Of a stretch of 64,000 nucleotides of DNA, positions 45,591 to 54,667 are shown piece after piece. Positions within the stretch are counted from its first letter, which is position 1; every line of letters begins with the position of its first letter. A program made the translations under genes and the position numbers. This DNA is from CAVQFO01 sp963711725 (GTDB lineage Bacteria > Pseudomonadota > Gammaproteobacteria > Nitrococcales > Aquisalimonadaceae): NCBI GenBank assembly GCA_963711725.1, contig CAVQFO010000024.1, forward strand, positions 1 through 64,000. Reading direction: 5' to 3'. Below the pieces are notes generated by a model. The model had not been told where the DNA came from and ran no database searches. It saw only the letters and a list, made by a program, of their open reading frames with translations.

Positions 45591-46337
45591 ATGGAAAAAC
45601 GCATTGCTGTTGTGACCGGAGGCACCGGCGCCATCGGACTGGCGATTTCGCTTCGCCTGGCCCGCGCCGGCAACACCGTGATTTCCACCTGTCTGGAAAT
45701 CGAACGCGCCAGCGCTGACGAGTATCGCGCCCTCTTCGCCGAGCAAGAGCTGAGCGGGGACGTCGTCTTCGCGGACATCAGCAGCTGGGAAGACTGCGAG
45801 CGCGCTGTCCGTGAGACGGAACAGCGCCACGGCCCCATTGATATCCTGGTCAATTGCGCGGGCATCACGGCGGACAGCTTCCTCCACAAAATGGACCGAG
45901 CCACTTGGGACGCCGTCATCAACGTCAACCTCAACGGCGTGTTCAACATGACTCGAAACGTCATCGAGGGCATGCGCGAACGTGGCTACGGCCGGATCGT
46001 CAATATTTCCTCCATGAATGGCCAGACCGGGCATTTTGGGCAATGCAATTACTCGGCTTCCAAGGCCGCAGTCCACGGCTTCACCATGGCCCTGGCCAAG
46101 GAGGCGGCGCGCAAGGGCATCACCGTCAACACCGTCTCGCCCGGCTACGTGGACTCCCAACTCACCCGCAAGATCCCGGAAGACATCAAGGCGGCCGCCA
46201 TCGCCCAGATTCCGGCCGGCCGCATGGGCGACCCGGACGAAATTGCGGCGGTGGCCGCGTTCCTCGCCTCGCCCGACGCTTCCTATGTCACCGGCGCCAA
46301 TGTGCCGGTTAACGGTGGTGCGTTCGTCAGCTTCTAG
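45591..46337 (+). CDS. phaB: Acetoacetyl-CoA reductase-like SDR (PhaB type)
   Basis: A short-chain dehydrogenase of 248 residues expected to reduce acetoacetyl-CoA to (R)-3-hydroxybutyryl-CoA for polyhydroxybutyrate. The cofactor motif is VVTGGTGAIGLAISLRLA, the catalytic Ser is in IVNISSMNGQTGHFGQ, and Tyr and Lys are in NYSASKAAVHGFTMALA. The NGQxGxFGQ segment and AQIPAGRMGDPDEIA are typical of PhaB compared with FabG. AAGGAG lies before the start. The downstream partners phaA and phaC are not in the window, though a thiolase is nearby at 37612. FabG-like activity is the alternative. Confidence 0.78.
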   Translation: MEKRIAVVTGGTGAIGLAISLRLARAGNTVISTCLEIERASADEYRALFAEQELSGDVVFADISSWEDCERAVRETEQRHGPIDILVNCAGITADSFLHKMDRATWDAVINVNLNGVFNMTRNVIEGMRERGYGRIVNISSMNGQTGHFGQCNYSASKAAVHGFTMALAKEAARKGITVNTVSPGYVDSQLTRKIPEDIKAAAIAQIPAGRMGDPDEIAAVAAFLASPDASYVTGANVPVNGGAFVSF

Positions 46338-46350
46338 GGAGACCTGGCTT

Positions 46351-47956
46351 TCATCTATAGACGTCAGGGAGATTGGGGTCACCCCCCGAACGGGGGGCTT
46401 CGACTGAGACGGCCGTTAGCGCCCGTCGGCGCCAACCGGAACGCTTATCCGTGTACATGGCATGGTCCGCGGCTTGAAGCAGGTCGGAGGCGTCTAGCCC
46501 GTCATCCGGGAACAGGGCGCTTCCGGCGCTCACGGCCACGTGGAATTCGTTCTCGCGAATGACGTACGGCTGCTCCAGCGCATTCTTGAGCTTGGCCAGC
46601 AGCTCCACGACGCCCTCCGCCGAGGGGACCTCCTCCAAAAGCACGACAAACTCGTCGCCGCCAAGGCGCGCCACGGTATCCTCCTCCCGCACCGCGCTCC
46701 TGAGTCGCTCGGCCACCTCCGCCAGCAGCCAATCCCCGGCTTCATGGCCGGCGGTGTCGTTGACGGCCTTGAAACCGTCCAGATCGAGGAAGATAACGGC
46801 AAGCCGCCCGCCTTGACGGCGTTCCCGCGCAATGGCGGTACTGAGCCGATCCCGGAACAGGTTGCGATTGGGAAGGCCGGTGAGGCTGTCGAAATTGGCC
46901 ATGTAGAAAAGCCGCCGGGCGGCACGCTCGCGCTCCGCTTTGCGGCGCAGGCGCTGCTCGCCGTAGGCGAATAGCGCGAACAGGAGCAGAACGGCTCCAA
47001 AGGTATAGGCCGCCCGCAAGGGCCAGGGGATGATGAACCAGCCCAGCTGCTGCTCCATCTGCAAAACCAACGGCTGGCCGGACACATGAAATCGGCGCTG
47101 ATAGTGCTCAACCGGGAACCCCGCGCGCTGAACAAAGGACAGCGGCTTGCCCGTCCAGGCGTAAAGCGGCTCGCCCGAGCCCTCGATACCCTCGGGCCAC
47201 CACAACAACCGGCTCCGCAGGCCCGGCAATGACTCCTGGAAAGAAGGAAGCAGTGAATCCCCTTGCATCACCAGCGCGACAATCGCCGGCGCCGGCCCGG
47301 ATGTCGACAAGACCGGCGACAGCACCATGTAGCCCGTTTGCCCGCCCAGCAGCCGAAAGGGGCGCGTGGCGTACGCCGTCTGCCGGTTCAGCGCCTGCTT
47401 CACGGCGTCTTTCATGAACGGCACGGAATAGGCGTCCAGCCCCAGCACCGAATGCGTGGTGTCCGGCGCCGTGGGGGCCTCGAAGGTTGCCAGGTAGTAC
47501 ACCTTCTTGTCGCCCACCGGTCGCCAGGTTCGCTGCTTGTCGAAGTCGAAGGTGCGTACCTTGACCGGACGGCCGAAGTCGCTGCTGATCTGCTTGACGA
47601 GTGAATCCCGATCGCGCCGGGTGGCCCGGCGGAACACTTCTATGCGGGCAATATACGGGTACCGGCCCAATAATCTGGTTCGCGTAGACCGTGGCGCTTT
47701 TGTTTCCGTTGTTCCCGGACGCCCTCAAGACCGCGGTAATGCCGTCCAGCAGGGCTTCGTTGGTATGCAGCTTGTTCGCGATATCGTGGTAGTAGGCATC
47801 CGCATACGCCGAAAACGACTGCCGGGAGTCGCCCAGCTCGCCCAGAATAATGAGCCCGCCCGCCAAGACCACGGCTGCGGTCCAGACGGACAAGAGCGCC
47901 GCGTAGAGAATTCGCCTCTGGCGGCCCGGTGGTGTCGGACTTCCGATTCCATCCAT
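46351..47956 (-). CDS. CHASE-GGDEF diguanylate cyclase, one frameshift
   Basis: A membrane diguanylate cyclase of about 534 residues. A first transmembrane helix (LLSVWTAAVVLAGGLIILGE) is followed by a periplasmic CHASE-like domain (RYPYIARIEVFRRATRRD), a second helix (ALRAAYTFGAVLLLFALFAY-like), and a GGDEF domain: SLTGLPNRNLFRDRL, AVIFLDLDGFKAVNDT and ARLGGDEFVVLLEE. The motif is intact. A one-base excess near 47668 breaks the frame between ANQIIG and RYPYIAR. A GTG at 48025 is an alternative start, 7 bp after the SRPBCC stop. The last 20 codons run through a C6/G6 hairpin, so the true C-terminus may differ. Confidence 0.82.
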
Positions 47957-48031
47957 GTTGTGCCGGTCTGCCAGCCGCGCAATCGGCGGCGCCCCCTCTC
48001 CGCGTTCTTGATCTCCTGCCCTCACTTAAGC

Positions 48032-48508
48032 TTAATCGCTGTATGGCAAAGCGAAACTCGTACTTTCCCCAGGCTGCTGGCGCACCCGCTCCTTCAGCGC
48101 CGCGCCAAAATCAGCCAATGCGCGCCGAAGCGAATCCCTTCTTCGCAGCCAGAAAAATGGCATGAGGATTCCGCTCACGGTAACGCTCTGGAGCAACTCG
48201 ACCTCCAAAGACTCGCTCGGATCCATCCGCACCTCGTAGAGGACGTCCAGCAGGCCGGCGGGACCCGTGCGCACGACACAGCTCACTTCCCGGCAGGACA
48301 CGACCCGGAGCAGGCTCGCGGACACGGCCTTGGGGCCATGGCCGGGCAAGCGCAGCGTCAGCGCAAGGCGGCATCCCGGCGTCACATCGCCCTGTGCCGC
48401 CGTCACCACCGGATTCCAATGGCCGTATGCCTGCAGGTCGATCAATACCGCCCACACGGCGGCGGCCGGCGCTTCGATCCGGGTCTGATTGTGCAATTGA
48501 CGGCGCAT
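48032..48508 (-). CDS. SRPBCC/polyketide-cyclase-like protein
   Basis: A 158-residue protein with the START/Bet v1-like fold signature: TRIEAPAAAVWAVLIDLQAY at the N-terminus with YGHWNPVV, and a C-terminal helix RRALADFGAALKERVRQQ. These proteins bind hydrophobic ligands, and no specific role can be read. It is directly upstream of the GGDEF gene and divergent from the DUF218 gene. Confidence 0.72.
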   Translation of the reverse strand: MRRQLHNQTRIEAPAAAVWAVLIDLQAYGHWNPVVTAAQGDVTPGCRLALTLRLPGHGPKAVSASLLRVVSCREVSCVVRTGPAGLLDVLYEVRMDPSESLEVELLQSVTVSGILMPFFWLRRRDSLRRALADFGAALKERVRQQPGESTSFALPYSD

Positions 48509-48548
48509 TGCGTTCCTCCGGGTTTGAAGACACGGTATTCTTTTCGCC

Positions 48549-49235
48549 GTGAACGACGTCCACCGCTACTCGAAACCGGAAATGATCGGCCGGAATGGTT
48601 TCAAGATGCTATTCCTGTCCAATCTTCTGCTGCTCGGCAGCGCGGGCGTGTCGCTGATCGTCTATCTGCTGCGCGCCTATCGACTCGCCCGCGACACGCC
48701 CAGCAGCGTCGACGGCTGCGACACGGCACTGGTATTGGGCATGCGCCTGGACACCGATCGCATCGCGCCGCGTTTCCGGGCCCGCCTGGATCGGGCAGTA
48801 ACGCTGTTTCGCCGGGGACAGCTGCGCCGGATCATGGTGCTGGGCGGCCGAACACCGGGCAATACCGACACTGAGGCCCGAATCGGCCGAGAATACCTCA
48901 TCGACAGCGGCATCCCCGCCGACCGCGTCGCCGCCGAGGACCGGTCCAGGCACACCCTGGAAAATCTCCGCAACGCCCGGGACATGCTGGAAGCGGCCGG
49001 TGAGCCCGAAGAACTTGCCCTGATCACCAGCCGCTTTCACTTGGCCCGCACCCAGGCCATGGCCCAGGGCCTCGGCCTGAAACACCGGCTTTGCGCGGCC
49101 GAGACCCACTGGCGGCTTTCCTCCTACCACGTCATTCGGCTGCTGATTGAAGCCTACTACCTGCAGTGGTACCACGTGGGCCGGACCTGGTCCCACTGGA
49201 CCCGCGACCAGGCGAGCATCGAGCGGATTACCTGA
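48549..49235 (+). CDS. DUF218 (YdcF/SanA-like) membrane protein
   Basis: A 228-residue protein with one N-terminal transmembrane helix (LFLSNLLLLGSAGVSLIVYL) and a DUF218 domain: CDTALVLGMRLDTDRIAPRF, RRIMVLGGRTPGNTDTEARI and LITSRFHLARTQAMAQGLGL. The GTG at 48549 is used; MIGRNGFKM 33 bases in is an alternative. Family members such as SanA and ElyC affect envelope integrity. It ends with a basic, aromatic tail. Confidence 0.78.
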   Translation: MNDVHRYSKPEMIGRNGFKMLFLSNLLLLGSAGVSLIVYLLRAYRLARDTPSSVDGCDTALVLGMRLDTDRIAPRFRARLDRAVTLFRRGQLRRIMVLGGRTPGNTDTEARIGREYLIDSGIPADRVAAEDRSRHTLENLRNARDMLEAAGEPEELALITSRFHLARTQAMAQGLGLKHRLCAAETHWRLSSYHVIRLLIEAYYLQWYHVGRTWSHWTRDQASIERIT

Positions 49236-49360
49236 ATCGTTCCCTTCGCGGATGACTAACAACCTGATTTCAAGTAAGATTCGCGCCGACCCGCGCGGCA
49301 CGTCGGCCGCCGCGTGCCCGTAAGTTGCTGTTACGCAATACGTCTCGACACGGAGCCCCC

Positions 49361-50834
49361 ATGAATCAGCGAAGCCAAGACACCTACCTCAACGACTGGA
49401 AACAGCGCCAGGAACTGGCCGAACGGATGCTGCCCCTGATCGGCACGCTCTATCGTGACCACGGTGTCGTCCTGCGGGTGTATGGCCGTCCGCTGATCAA
49501 TGTCTCCACCATCGACATCCTCAAGGCCCACCGCTTCGTCAAGCAGTACGAACCCGAAGGCCTGTCGATCCATAACAGCTTCCCGGTGCTTGAAGCGCTG
49601 ACGAAGCTGGATCTCTCGCCCGCGCGCCTGGATCTCGGCAAGCTCACCACGGGCTACCTCAAGGAAGCCGACGAGGACACCTCCATCGAGGACTACCTCA
49701 AGCGCCGCTTGGCCGACATCATTGGCAAGGGCAAGGACCTGCTGGACGAACCCCAGGACGTCGTCCTCTACGGCTTCGGCCGCATCGGCCGCCTGGTTGC
49801 CCGGCTGCTGATCGAAAAGACCGGCGGCGGCAACAAGATGCGCCTGCGGGCCATCGTTGTGCGCAAGGGCAAGGGCCACGACCTCGAGAAGCGCGCCAGC
49901 CTGCTGCGCCGCGATTCCATCCACGGCCCGTTCAACGGCACCATCCACGTGGTCAACGATGCCAACGCCATCATCGCCAACGGCAACTTCATCCAGGTGA
50001 TCTACGCCGATTCGCCGGACACCATCGATTACACCAAGTACGGCATCGACAACGCCCTGATCATCGACAACACCGGCAAGTGGCGCGACGAGGACGGCCT
50101 GGGCCTGCACCTCAAGGCCAAGGGCGTGAGCAAGGTGCTGCTGACCGCTCCGGGCAAGGGCGATCTCAAGAACATCGTCTACGGCATCAACCACAACGAG
50201 ATGACTCCGGACGACAAGATCATCTCCGCGGCCTCCTGCACCACCAACGCCATCGTCCCGGTGCTCAAGGCCATCAACGACGAATTCGGCATTCTCCACG
50301 GCCACGTGGAAACGGTGCACTCCTACACCAACGACCAGAACCTGATCGACAACTACCACACGGGCTCCCGTCGCGGCCGCAGCGCGCCGCTGAACATGGT
50401 GCTCACCGAAACCGGCGCCGCCAAGGCCGTCGGCAAGGCCCTGCCGGAGCTCAAGGGCAAACTCACCGGCAACGCCATCCGCGTGCCGACGCCCAACGTA
50501 TCCCTGGCCGTGCTGAACCTCTACCTGAACCGCGAGACCAGCAAGGAAGCCCTGAACAACTACCTGCGCGACGTCGCCCTGCTACTCCGACATGCAGGAG
50601 CAGATCGACTATACGGCCTCCACGGAGATCGTCTCCAGTGATTTGGTGGGTTCCCGCCACGCCGGCGTCGTGGATTCGGAATCCACCATCGTCAACGGCG
50701 ACAAGGTGGTGCTGTACGTGTGGTACGACAACGAGTTCGGCTACAGCTGCCAGGTGATGCGGGTTATGCAGGAGATGTCCGGCATCAAGTACCCCAGCCT
50801 GCCGGTCGGTGAGGCGTCCGACGGGACGTACTAA
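49361..50834 (+). CDS. Glyceraldehyde-3-phosphate dehydrogenase, long form, one frameshift
   Basis: NAD(P)-dependent oxidation of glyceraldehyde 3-phosphate, or the reverse. The GAPDH core begins near residue 130 with LYGFGRIGRLVARLLIEK. The catalytic Cys is in SAASCTTNAIVPVLKA, and HSYTNDQNLIDNYH and RSAPLNMVLTETGAAKA are the phosphate-site regions. An N-terminal extension of about 130 residues precedes it, as in the roughly 460-490-residue forms of Pseudomonas and relatives. An extra base near 50582 shifts the frame after LRDVAL; the other frame continues YSDMQEQIDYTASTEIVSSD to the normal end at 50834. GGAG precedes the start. Confidence 0.92.
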
Positions 50835-50863
50835 AGCCTCCTTCCCGGCCAAGGCCGATACAG

Positions 50864-50898
50864 GCCCCGCATCCGGCCTCCGGATGCGGGGCTTTTTT
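50864..50898 (+). terminator. Strong rho-independent terminator after GAPDH
   Basis: GCCCCGCATCCGG (50864-50876), loop CCT, CCGGATGCGGGGC (50880-50892) and six T residues. Confidence 0.95.
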
Positions 50899-50991
50899 GT
50901 GCATGCGGAGATGCCCTTCCGCGGGACTGGTAAATCCCTCCGACGCGCCCTATATCACCATCAGTGCAAAACCCAACACCGGGAGTTCCCT

Positions 50992-51429
50992 ATGCCCCAA
51001 TCCGTCCATCTGGTGTGTCCGCAGTGCGACGCCGTGAACCGTCTTCCCTGGGAAAAGCTCGGCCGTGGCGGCAAATGCGGGAAGTGCAAGAGCAGCCTGT
51101 TCACCGGCGAACCGCTGGAGGCGACTGAAGCGAATTTCGACAAGCACCTGGGCCGCAACGACATCCCCGTCGTGGTGGACTTCTGGGCGCCTTGGTGCGG
51201 GCCGTGCAAAATGTTCGCGCCGGTATTCGAGCAGGCCGCCAAGGAACTGGAACCGGGGGTCCGGCTTGTGAAGGTCAATACGGAAACTGCGCCGGCCGTG
51301 GCGGGAAGGATGGGGATTCGCAGCATCCCCACTCTGGCTCTGTTCCGCAATGGTCAGGAGGTGGGCCGAAAGGCGGGGGCCATGGATCTGCGCGGGTTTC
51401 TGCGCTGGGTGGAAAGTCTGACGAGCTGA
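50992..51429 (+). CDS. trxC: Thioredoxin 2
   Basis: A 145-residue disulfide reductase. The N-terminal zinc ribbon of TrxC is present (VCPQCDAVNRLP and KCGKCKSSLF), followed by the thioredoxin fold with active site FWAPWCGPCKMFAP and the cis-Pro loop IRSIPTLALFRNG. GGGAG lies before the start. Its zinc ribbon distinguishes it from TrxA. It follows the GAPDH terminator and is transcribed separately. Confidence 0.93.
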   Translation: MPQSVHLVCPQCDAVNRLPWEKLGRGGKCGKCKSSLFTGEPLEATEANFDKHLGRNDIPVVVDFWAPWCGPCKMFAPVFEQAAKELEPGVRLVKVNTETAPAVAGRMGIRSIPTLALFRNGQEVGRKAGAMDLRGFLRWVESLTS

Positions 51430-51474
51430 AGAACAGGCCGGAGGCTTATCCCCTCCGGCCTGCCACGCGTTTCC

Positions 51475-51834
51475 TCATCCCGTTTCGCGGGCGTCGGAAA
51501 GCTTGAAGTTCTCCATGAGGGTTTCGATCAACTGGCGCTGATCCGCGTCCACCTCGACCAGCTCGAAACCGTTGTGGAAAAAGATCGATGTCTTTTCCTT
51601 GCGGGTCCAGATACTGCGCCCTTTCAGGTCGATGCTTTTCCTGCCCTCGATCTCGGCATTCAACTCCAGCCGCAGATCGAAGTCCTGACCCTCCGGAATC
51701 GGTTCCCGGCTTTGAAGCATCAGGCCGGCCGGCGTCACGTCCGCCAAGTAGCCCAAAAGCCGATCACCCGCCCGATCAAACACTTGCAGGTAGTAATTTA
51801 TTATTTCCCGCTCCGCGCGGCGTGCATCTGCCAT
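51475..51834 (-). CDS. PilZ domain protein
   Basis: A 119-residue single-domain protein likely to bind cyclic di-GMP. The first part of the PilZ signature is RRAERE near the N-terminus and the second is DVTPAGLML, corresponding to RxxxR and D/NxSxxG with Thr for Ser. AGGAGG precedes the start at 51834. It lies 11 bp downstream of the M48 protease gene and is probably co-transcribed. The window encodes two GGDEF proteins that could supply its ligand. Confidence 0.82.
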   Translation of the reverse strand: MADARRAEREIINYYLQVFDRAGDRLLGYLADVTPAGLMLQSREPIPEGQDFDLRLELNAEIEGRKSIDLKGRSIWTRKEKTSIFFHNGFELVEVDADQRQLIETLMENFKLSDARETG

Positions 51835-51845
51835 CTGATTCCTCC

Positions 51846-52640
51846 TTAACGGCAATCGGGGCTTCGACCCTCGGCCTTTGCCTGCCGATAAAGCTTCACG
51901 GCCTCGTCCATGTGCTGTTTGAGTTCATCGATTCGGGATTCGTGGGACGGATGGGTGGACAAGAACTCCGGTGGTTGCTTGCCGCCCGCCTTTTCCATGT
52001 TTCGCCACAAATCGACGCTGGCATGGGGATCAAACCCCGCTTTCGCCATCAGCTTCAGGCCAATCAGGTCCGCTTCGCTCTCCTGGGCTCTGCTGAACGG
52101 CAACAATATACCCACTTGAGCGCCCAAACCCAGTAACGCCATCACAGAATTCCCGTTTAACGAGGAATTTTTGCCGCTCAGGGCCTGGACAAGCTGCAAC
52201 CCCGTATTTGTAGCGTAGACCATGGACAGCCGCTCATTGCTATGGTCCGCCAGAACGTGGCCGACTTCGTGACCCAGCACGGTGGCCAATTGGGCCTGCC
52301 CCTTCGCCACTTTCAGCAGGCCCGTGTATACCCCTATATTACCGCCCGGCAGCGCGAACGCATTCACCTCGTCCTTCTTGAATACCGTGACTTCCCACTG
52401 CTTGGGTGTGGCTTTCCCTTGGGGAACCACGGCGGTGACGGCATGGGCCACACAATCAACGTACTTGTTGGTCTGGGGGTCCTTGGAGACCGGCGTGTCC
52501 TCCTTGAGCTTGCTGTAGGCGGTGTCCCCCATTTGCGCCATTTCGCTTTGGGGGAAGAACTTCAACTGACTGCGCCCCGTGGGACTGGTGGCGCAACCCA
52601 CGAGAAGAAACATTGCAGTGACAATAAAGATGCGACGCAT
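51846..52640 (-). CDS. M48-family metalloprotease lipoprotein
   Basis: A 264-residue zinc protease attached to the envelope. Lipobox LLVGC follows a short signal sequence. The zinc motif is TVLGHEVGHVLADHS, with a third ligand Glu in FSRAQESEADLIGLKLM. FALPGGNIGVYTGLL is standard for the BepA/LoiP/HtpX-related group. It resembles LoiP (YggG). Only the protease domain is present, without TPR repeats. Likely role is quality control of outer-membrane proteins. Confidence 0.9.
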   Translation of the reverse strand: MRRIFIVTAMFLLVGCATSPTGRSQLKFFPQSEMAQMGDTAYSKLKEDTPVSKDPQTNKYVDCVAHAVTAVVPQGKATPKQWEVTVFKKDEVNAFALPGGNIGVYTGLLKVAKGQAQLATVLGHEVGHVLADHSNERLSMVYATNTGLQLVQALSGKNSSLNGNSVMALLGLGAQVGILLPFSRAQESEADLIGLKLMAKAGFDPHASVDLWRNMEKAGGKQPPEFLSTHPSHESRIDELKQHMDEAVKLYRQAKAEGRSPDCR

Positions 52641-52765
52641 GCCTGATCCCTGGTGCGGTTTCGGTCTTCTATTTTTTGAGGCCGGCGGGCTTCTTTCGCA
52701 AGCCCCCGCCGGTCGCGCGGCGACGGGGTCTCGTTGAATTGCTCAAGCGGCATTCCGCGAGTCGC

Positions 52766-52779
52766 TTGTCCGAGATCAA
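52766..52779 (+). promoter_or_regulatory. Possible Fnr/Anr box upstream of the DGC gene
   Basis: TTGTC-CGAG-ATCAA matches the Fnr consensus TTGAT-N4-ATCAA at 8 of 10 positions. Its centre is about 45 bp before the start of the DGC gene. Fnr is encoded at 22533. No convincing -10 is visible, so this remains weak. Confidence 0.3.
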
Positions 52780-52817
52780 GGAATTGAAGCCCCTCACCTG
52801 AAAGGCTAGGCGCCGTT

Positions 52818-53213
52818 ATGCCAAGAAAGCGCGTCACTCAGGCTTTGGTCTATTCCTGCTCCGGCTGTTCCAGCGCCGCCCAGATGACGAACCACATCGC
52901 CCTGGCACTGGACCGCCTGGGCGTCGCCGAGATGTCCTGCATAGCGGGAGTCGGCGGCGGTGTGCCGGGCCTGGTGCGGATCGCCCGTTCCGGGCGCCCC
53001 ATCGTGGCCCTGGACGGCTGCCCCTTGCACTGCGCCCGCCATTGCCTGGACCGACACGGGATCGTGCCTGACGTGCACGTGGATCTCAGCCGGCTCGGCG
53101 TGAAGAAGAAGATCCACAAGGATTTCGACCGGGAGGAAGCCGACAGGCATCTGGAGACGATTCGGGCCAAAGTCGAAGCGCTTGGAAGCGACGCGGTGAG
53201 CGGGGTCGAGTGA
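52818..53213 (+). CDS. DGC-domain putative zinc-binding protein
   Basis: A 131-residue protein of the DGC family (PF08859), named for the D-G-C motif seen here in VALDGCPLHCARHCLDRHG. Another Cys group is in YSCSGCSSAAQM, and CIAGVGGGVPGLV follows. The conserved cysteines imply metal binding. Function is unknown; members often sit near genes for anaerobic or sulfur metabolism. A possible Fnr box lies upstream. Confidence 0.82.
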   Translation: MPRKRVTQALVYSCSGCSSAAQMTNHIALALDRLGVAEMSCIAGVGGGVPGLVRIARSGRPIVALDGCPLHCARHCLDRHGIVPDVHVDLSRLGVKKKIHKDFDREEADRHLETIRAKVEALGSDAVSGVE

Positions 53214-53234
53214 GCCGGCTTTGCATCCGCGGGG

Positions 53235-53306
53235 GGTTCGCGGCGATGAACGCCGCTCCTACCGAACGGTGGGCCCCGTGTAGGAGCGGCGCTCGTCGCC
53301 GCGAAC
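53235..53306. repeat. REP-like palindromic pair, copy 6
   Basis: The left unit (53235-53262) runs from GGTTCGCGGCGATGAACG to CGCTCCTAC, nearly identical to copy 1. The right unit (53280-53306) runs from GTAGGAGCGGCGCTCGTCG to CGCGAAC. It sits between the convergent DGC and MFS genes. Confidence 0.85.
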
Positions 53307-53334
53307 ACCTCCCACCGTAGAAGCCACAGATCAC

Positions 53335-54537
53335 TCAATTCTCCCGATAAACACCCAACCCCACCAGGCTTAGCAGCGCGAACGCCGCCCCGGCCAGGAA
53401 TGTGGCCTCCGGCGAATAGGCCTCCCACAACCACCCCGCCAGGACACTGGCGGCCACCATGGCCGCGCCGCTGGCCAGGTTGAACAGGCCGAACGCCGTC
53501 CCCCGAAGCCGGGGCTCGATGGCGTCGGCGATGATGGTCGCCATCAGCCCCTGGCTGAAACCCATGTGCAAGCCCCAGATGGCAACCCCCACGAACACCA
53601 ACGCCGGATGATTGGCGAAGGCCAGCACGCTGTCCGCGGCTACCAGAAACGCAACGCCCAAGGCCAGCAGCCCGCGACGGCCCACGCCATCGGAAAGCTT
53701 TCCGGCGGGATAGGCGGACAATGAATAAACCAGGCTCATCACCACCATCACCGCCGGCACCCAGGCGATGGGCAGTCCGGCGTCCTGGGCCCGGATGACC
53801 AGGAACGCTTCGCTGAAGCGGGCCATCATCAGCAATGCCGCGATGCCCAGAAGCACCCAGTAGCGCGGGGCAAACCCGCGGATATCGGCCATGCGGATGG
53901 GGCTTCGCGCCTTGGGGTCGGGACGGGTTTCCTCGGGTTCGCGCACACCGAACACCAGCACCACCACGGACAGCACGGCCGGCACCACCGCGATCCAGAA
54001 CACCCAATGGATGCGGTCGTTCAAAAGGAACATGAACGCCATGGCCAGCAGGGGCCCCGCGAAGGCGCCCACCGTGTCCAGGGCCTGGCGCAGACCGTAG
54101 CTGGCGCCGCGGATCTCCGCCGGCGCCAGATCGCCGATCAAGGCATCGCGCGGAGCGCCGCGGATGCCCTTGCCGACCCGATCGAGAAACCGCGCGGCAA
54201 AGACCCAGCCCACGGAACTGGCCAGAGGAAACATGGGCTTGGTCAGCGCCGCCAGGCCGTAGCCGGCCACCGCAAGCCACTTGCGATGGCCGAGATAGTC
54301 GCTGAGTGTGCCCGAAAAGACCTTCACCACGGCGGCGGTCCCCTCCGCCACGCCCTCGATCAAGCCCAGCGAAAGAGTGCTGGCGCCCAGTACGGAGACC
54401 AGGAACACGGGCAAAAGGCTGTGGATGAGCTCCGAGGAGGTGTCCATGAGCAGGCTCACCAGGCCCAGCGCCCAGATACCGCGCGGGATGCGGACAGGAG
54501 CGTCGCTGCGCGGCCGGTTCTCACCCGTGTCACTCAT
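53335..54537 (-). CDS. MFS transporter
   Basis: A 400-residue major facilitator with about 12 transmembrane helices. The 2-3 loop motif is GTLSDYLGHRKWLAVAGYGL and the 8-9 loop repeats it as GKLSDGVGRRGLLALGVAFL. The segment FLDRVGKGIRGAPRDALIGD is characteristic of a subfamily often found with metal or arsenic loci, but no substrate is assigned. Start 54537 (MSDTGENRPRSDAPVR) has AGGGAG upstream, and a longer frame is rejected. It is divergent from the PepSY gene at 54668. Confidence 0.82.
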   Translation of the reverse strand: MSDTGENRPRSDAPVRIPRGIWALGLVSLLMDTSSELIHSLLPVFLVSVLGASTLSLGLIEGVAEGTAAVVKVFSGTLSDYLGHRKWLAVAGYGLAALTKPMFPLASSVGWVFAARFLDRVGKGIRGAPRDALIGDLAPAEIRGASYGLRQALDTVGAFAGPLLAMAFMFLLNDRIHWVFWIAVVPAVLSVVVLVFGVREPEETRPDPKARSPIRMADIRGFAPRYWVLLGIAALLMMARFSEAFLVIRAQDAGLPIAWVPAVMVVMSLVYSLSAYPAGKLSDGVGRRGLLALGVAFLVAADSVLAFANHPALVFVGVAIWGLHMGFSQGLMATIIADAIEPRLRGTAFGLFNLASGAAMVAASVLAGWLWEAYSPEATFLAGAAFALLSLVGLGVYREN

Positions 54538-54601
54538 TCTTGGCGGCTCCCTGTGCGGATGTCGGGCCAGTGTACCGGCGGTGTTCTTGGATCGCGACGC
54601 A

Positions 54602-54633
54602 TTCAGCTTGGTTTCAGCAAGGCTGCCTATCAT
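54602..54633 (+). promoter_or_regulatory. Tandem response-regulator operator and -10, PepSY promoter
   Basis: TTCAG (54602-54606), six bases CTTGGT, then TTCAG (54613-54617). Ten bases later is TATCAT (54628-54633), a good -10. The site would cover the -35 position, as usual for OmpR-family activators. The same layout occurs at 58216-58185 on the minus strand. Confidence 0.65.
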
Positions 54634-54667
54634 GGCACCCACTTCAAACCAAACGGGAGATCACCCC

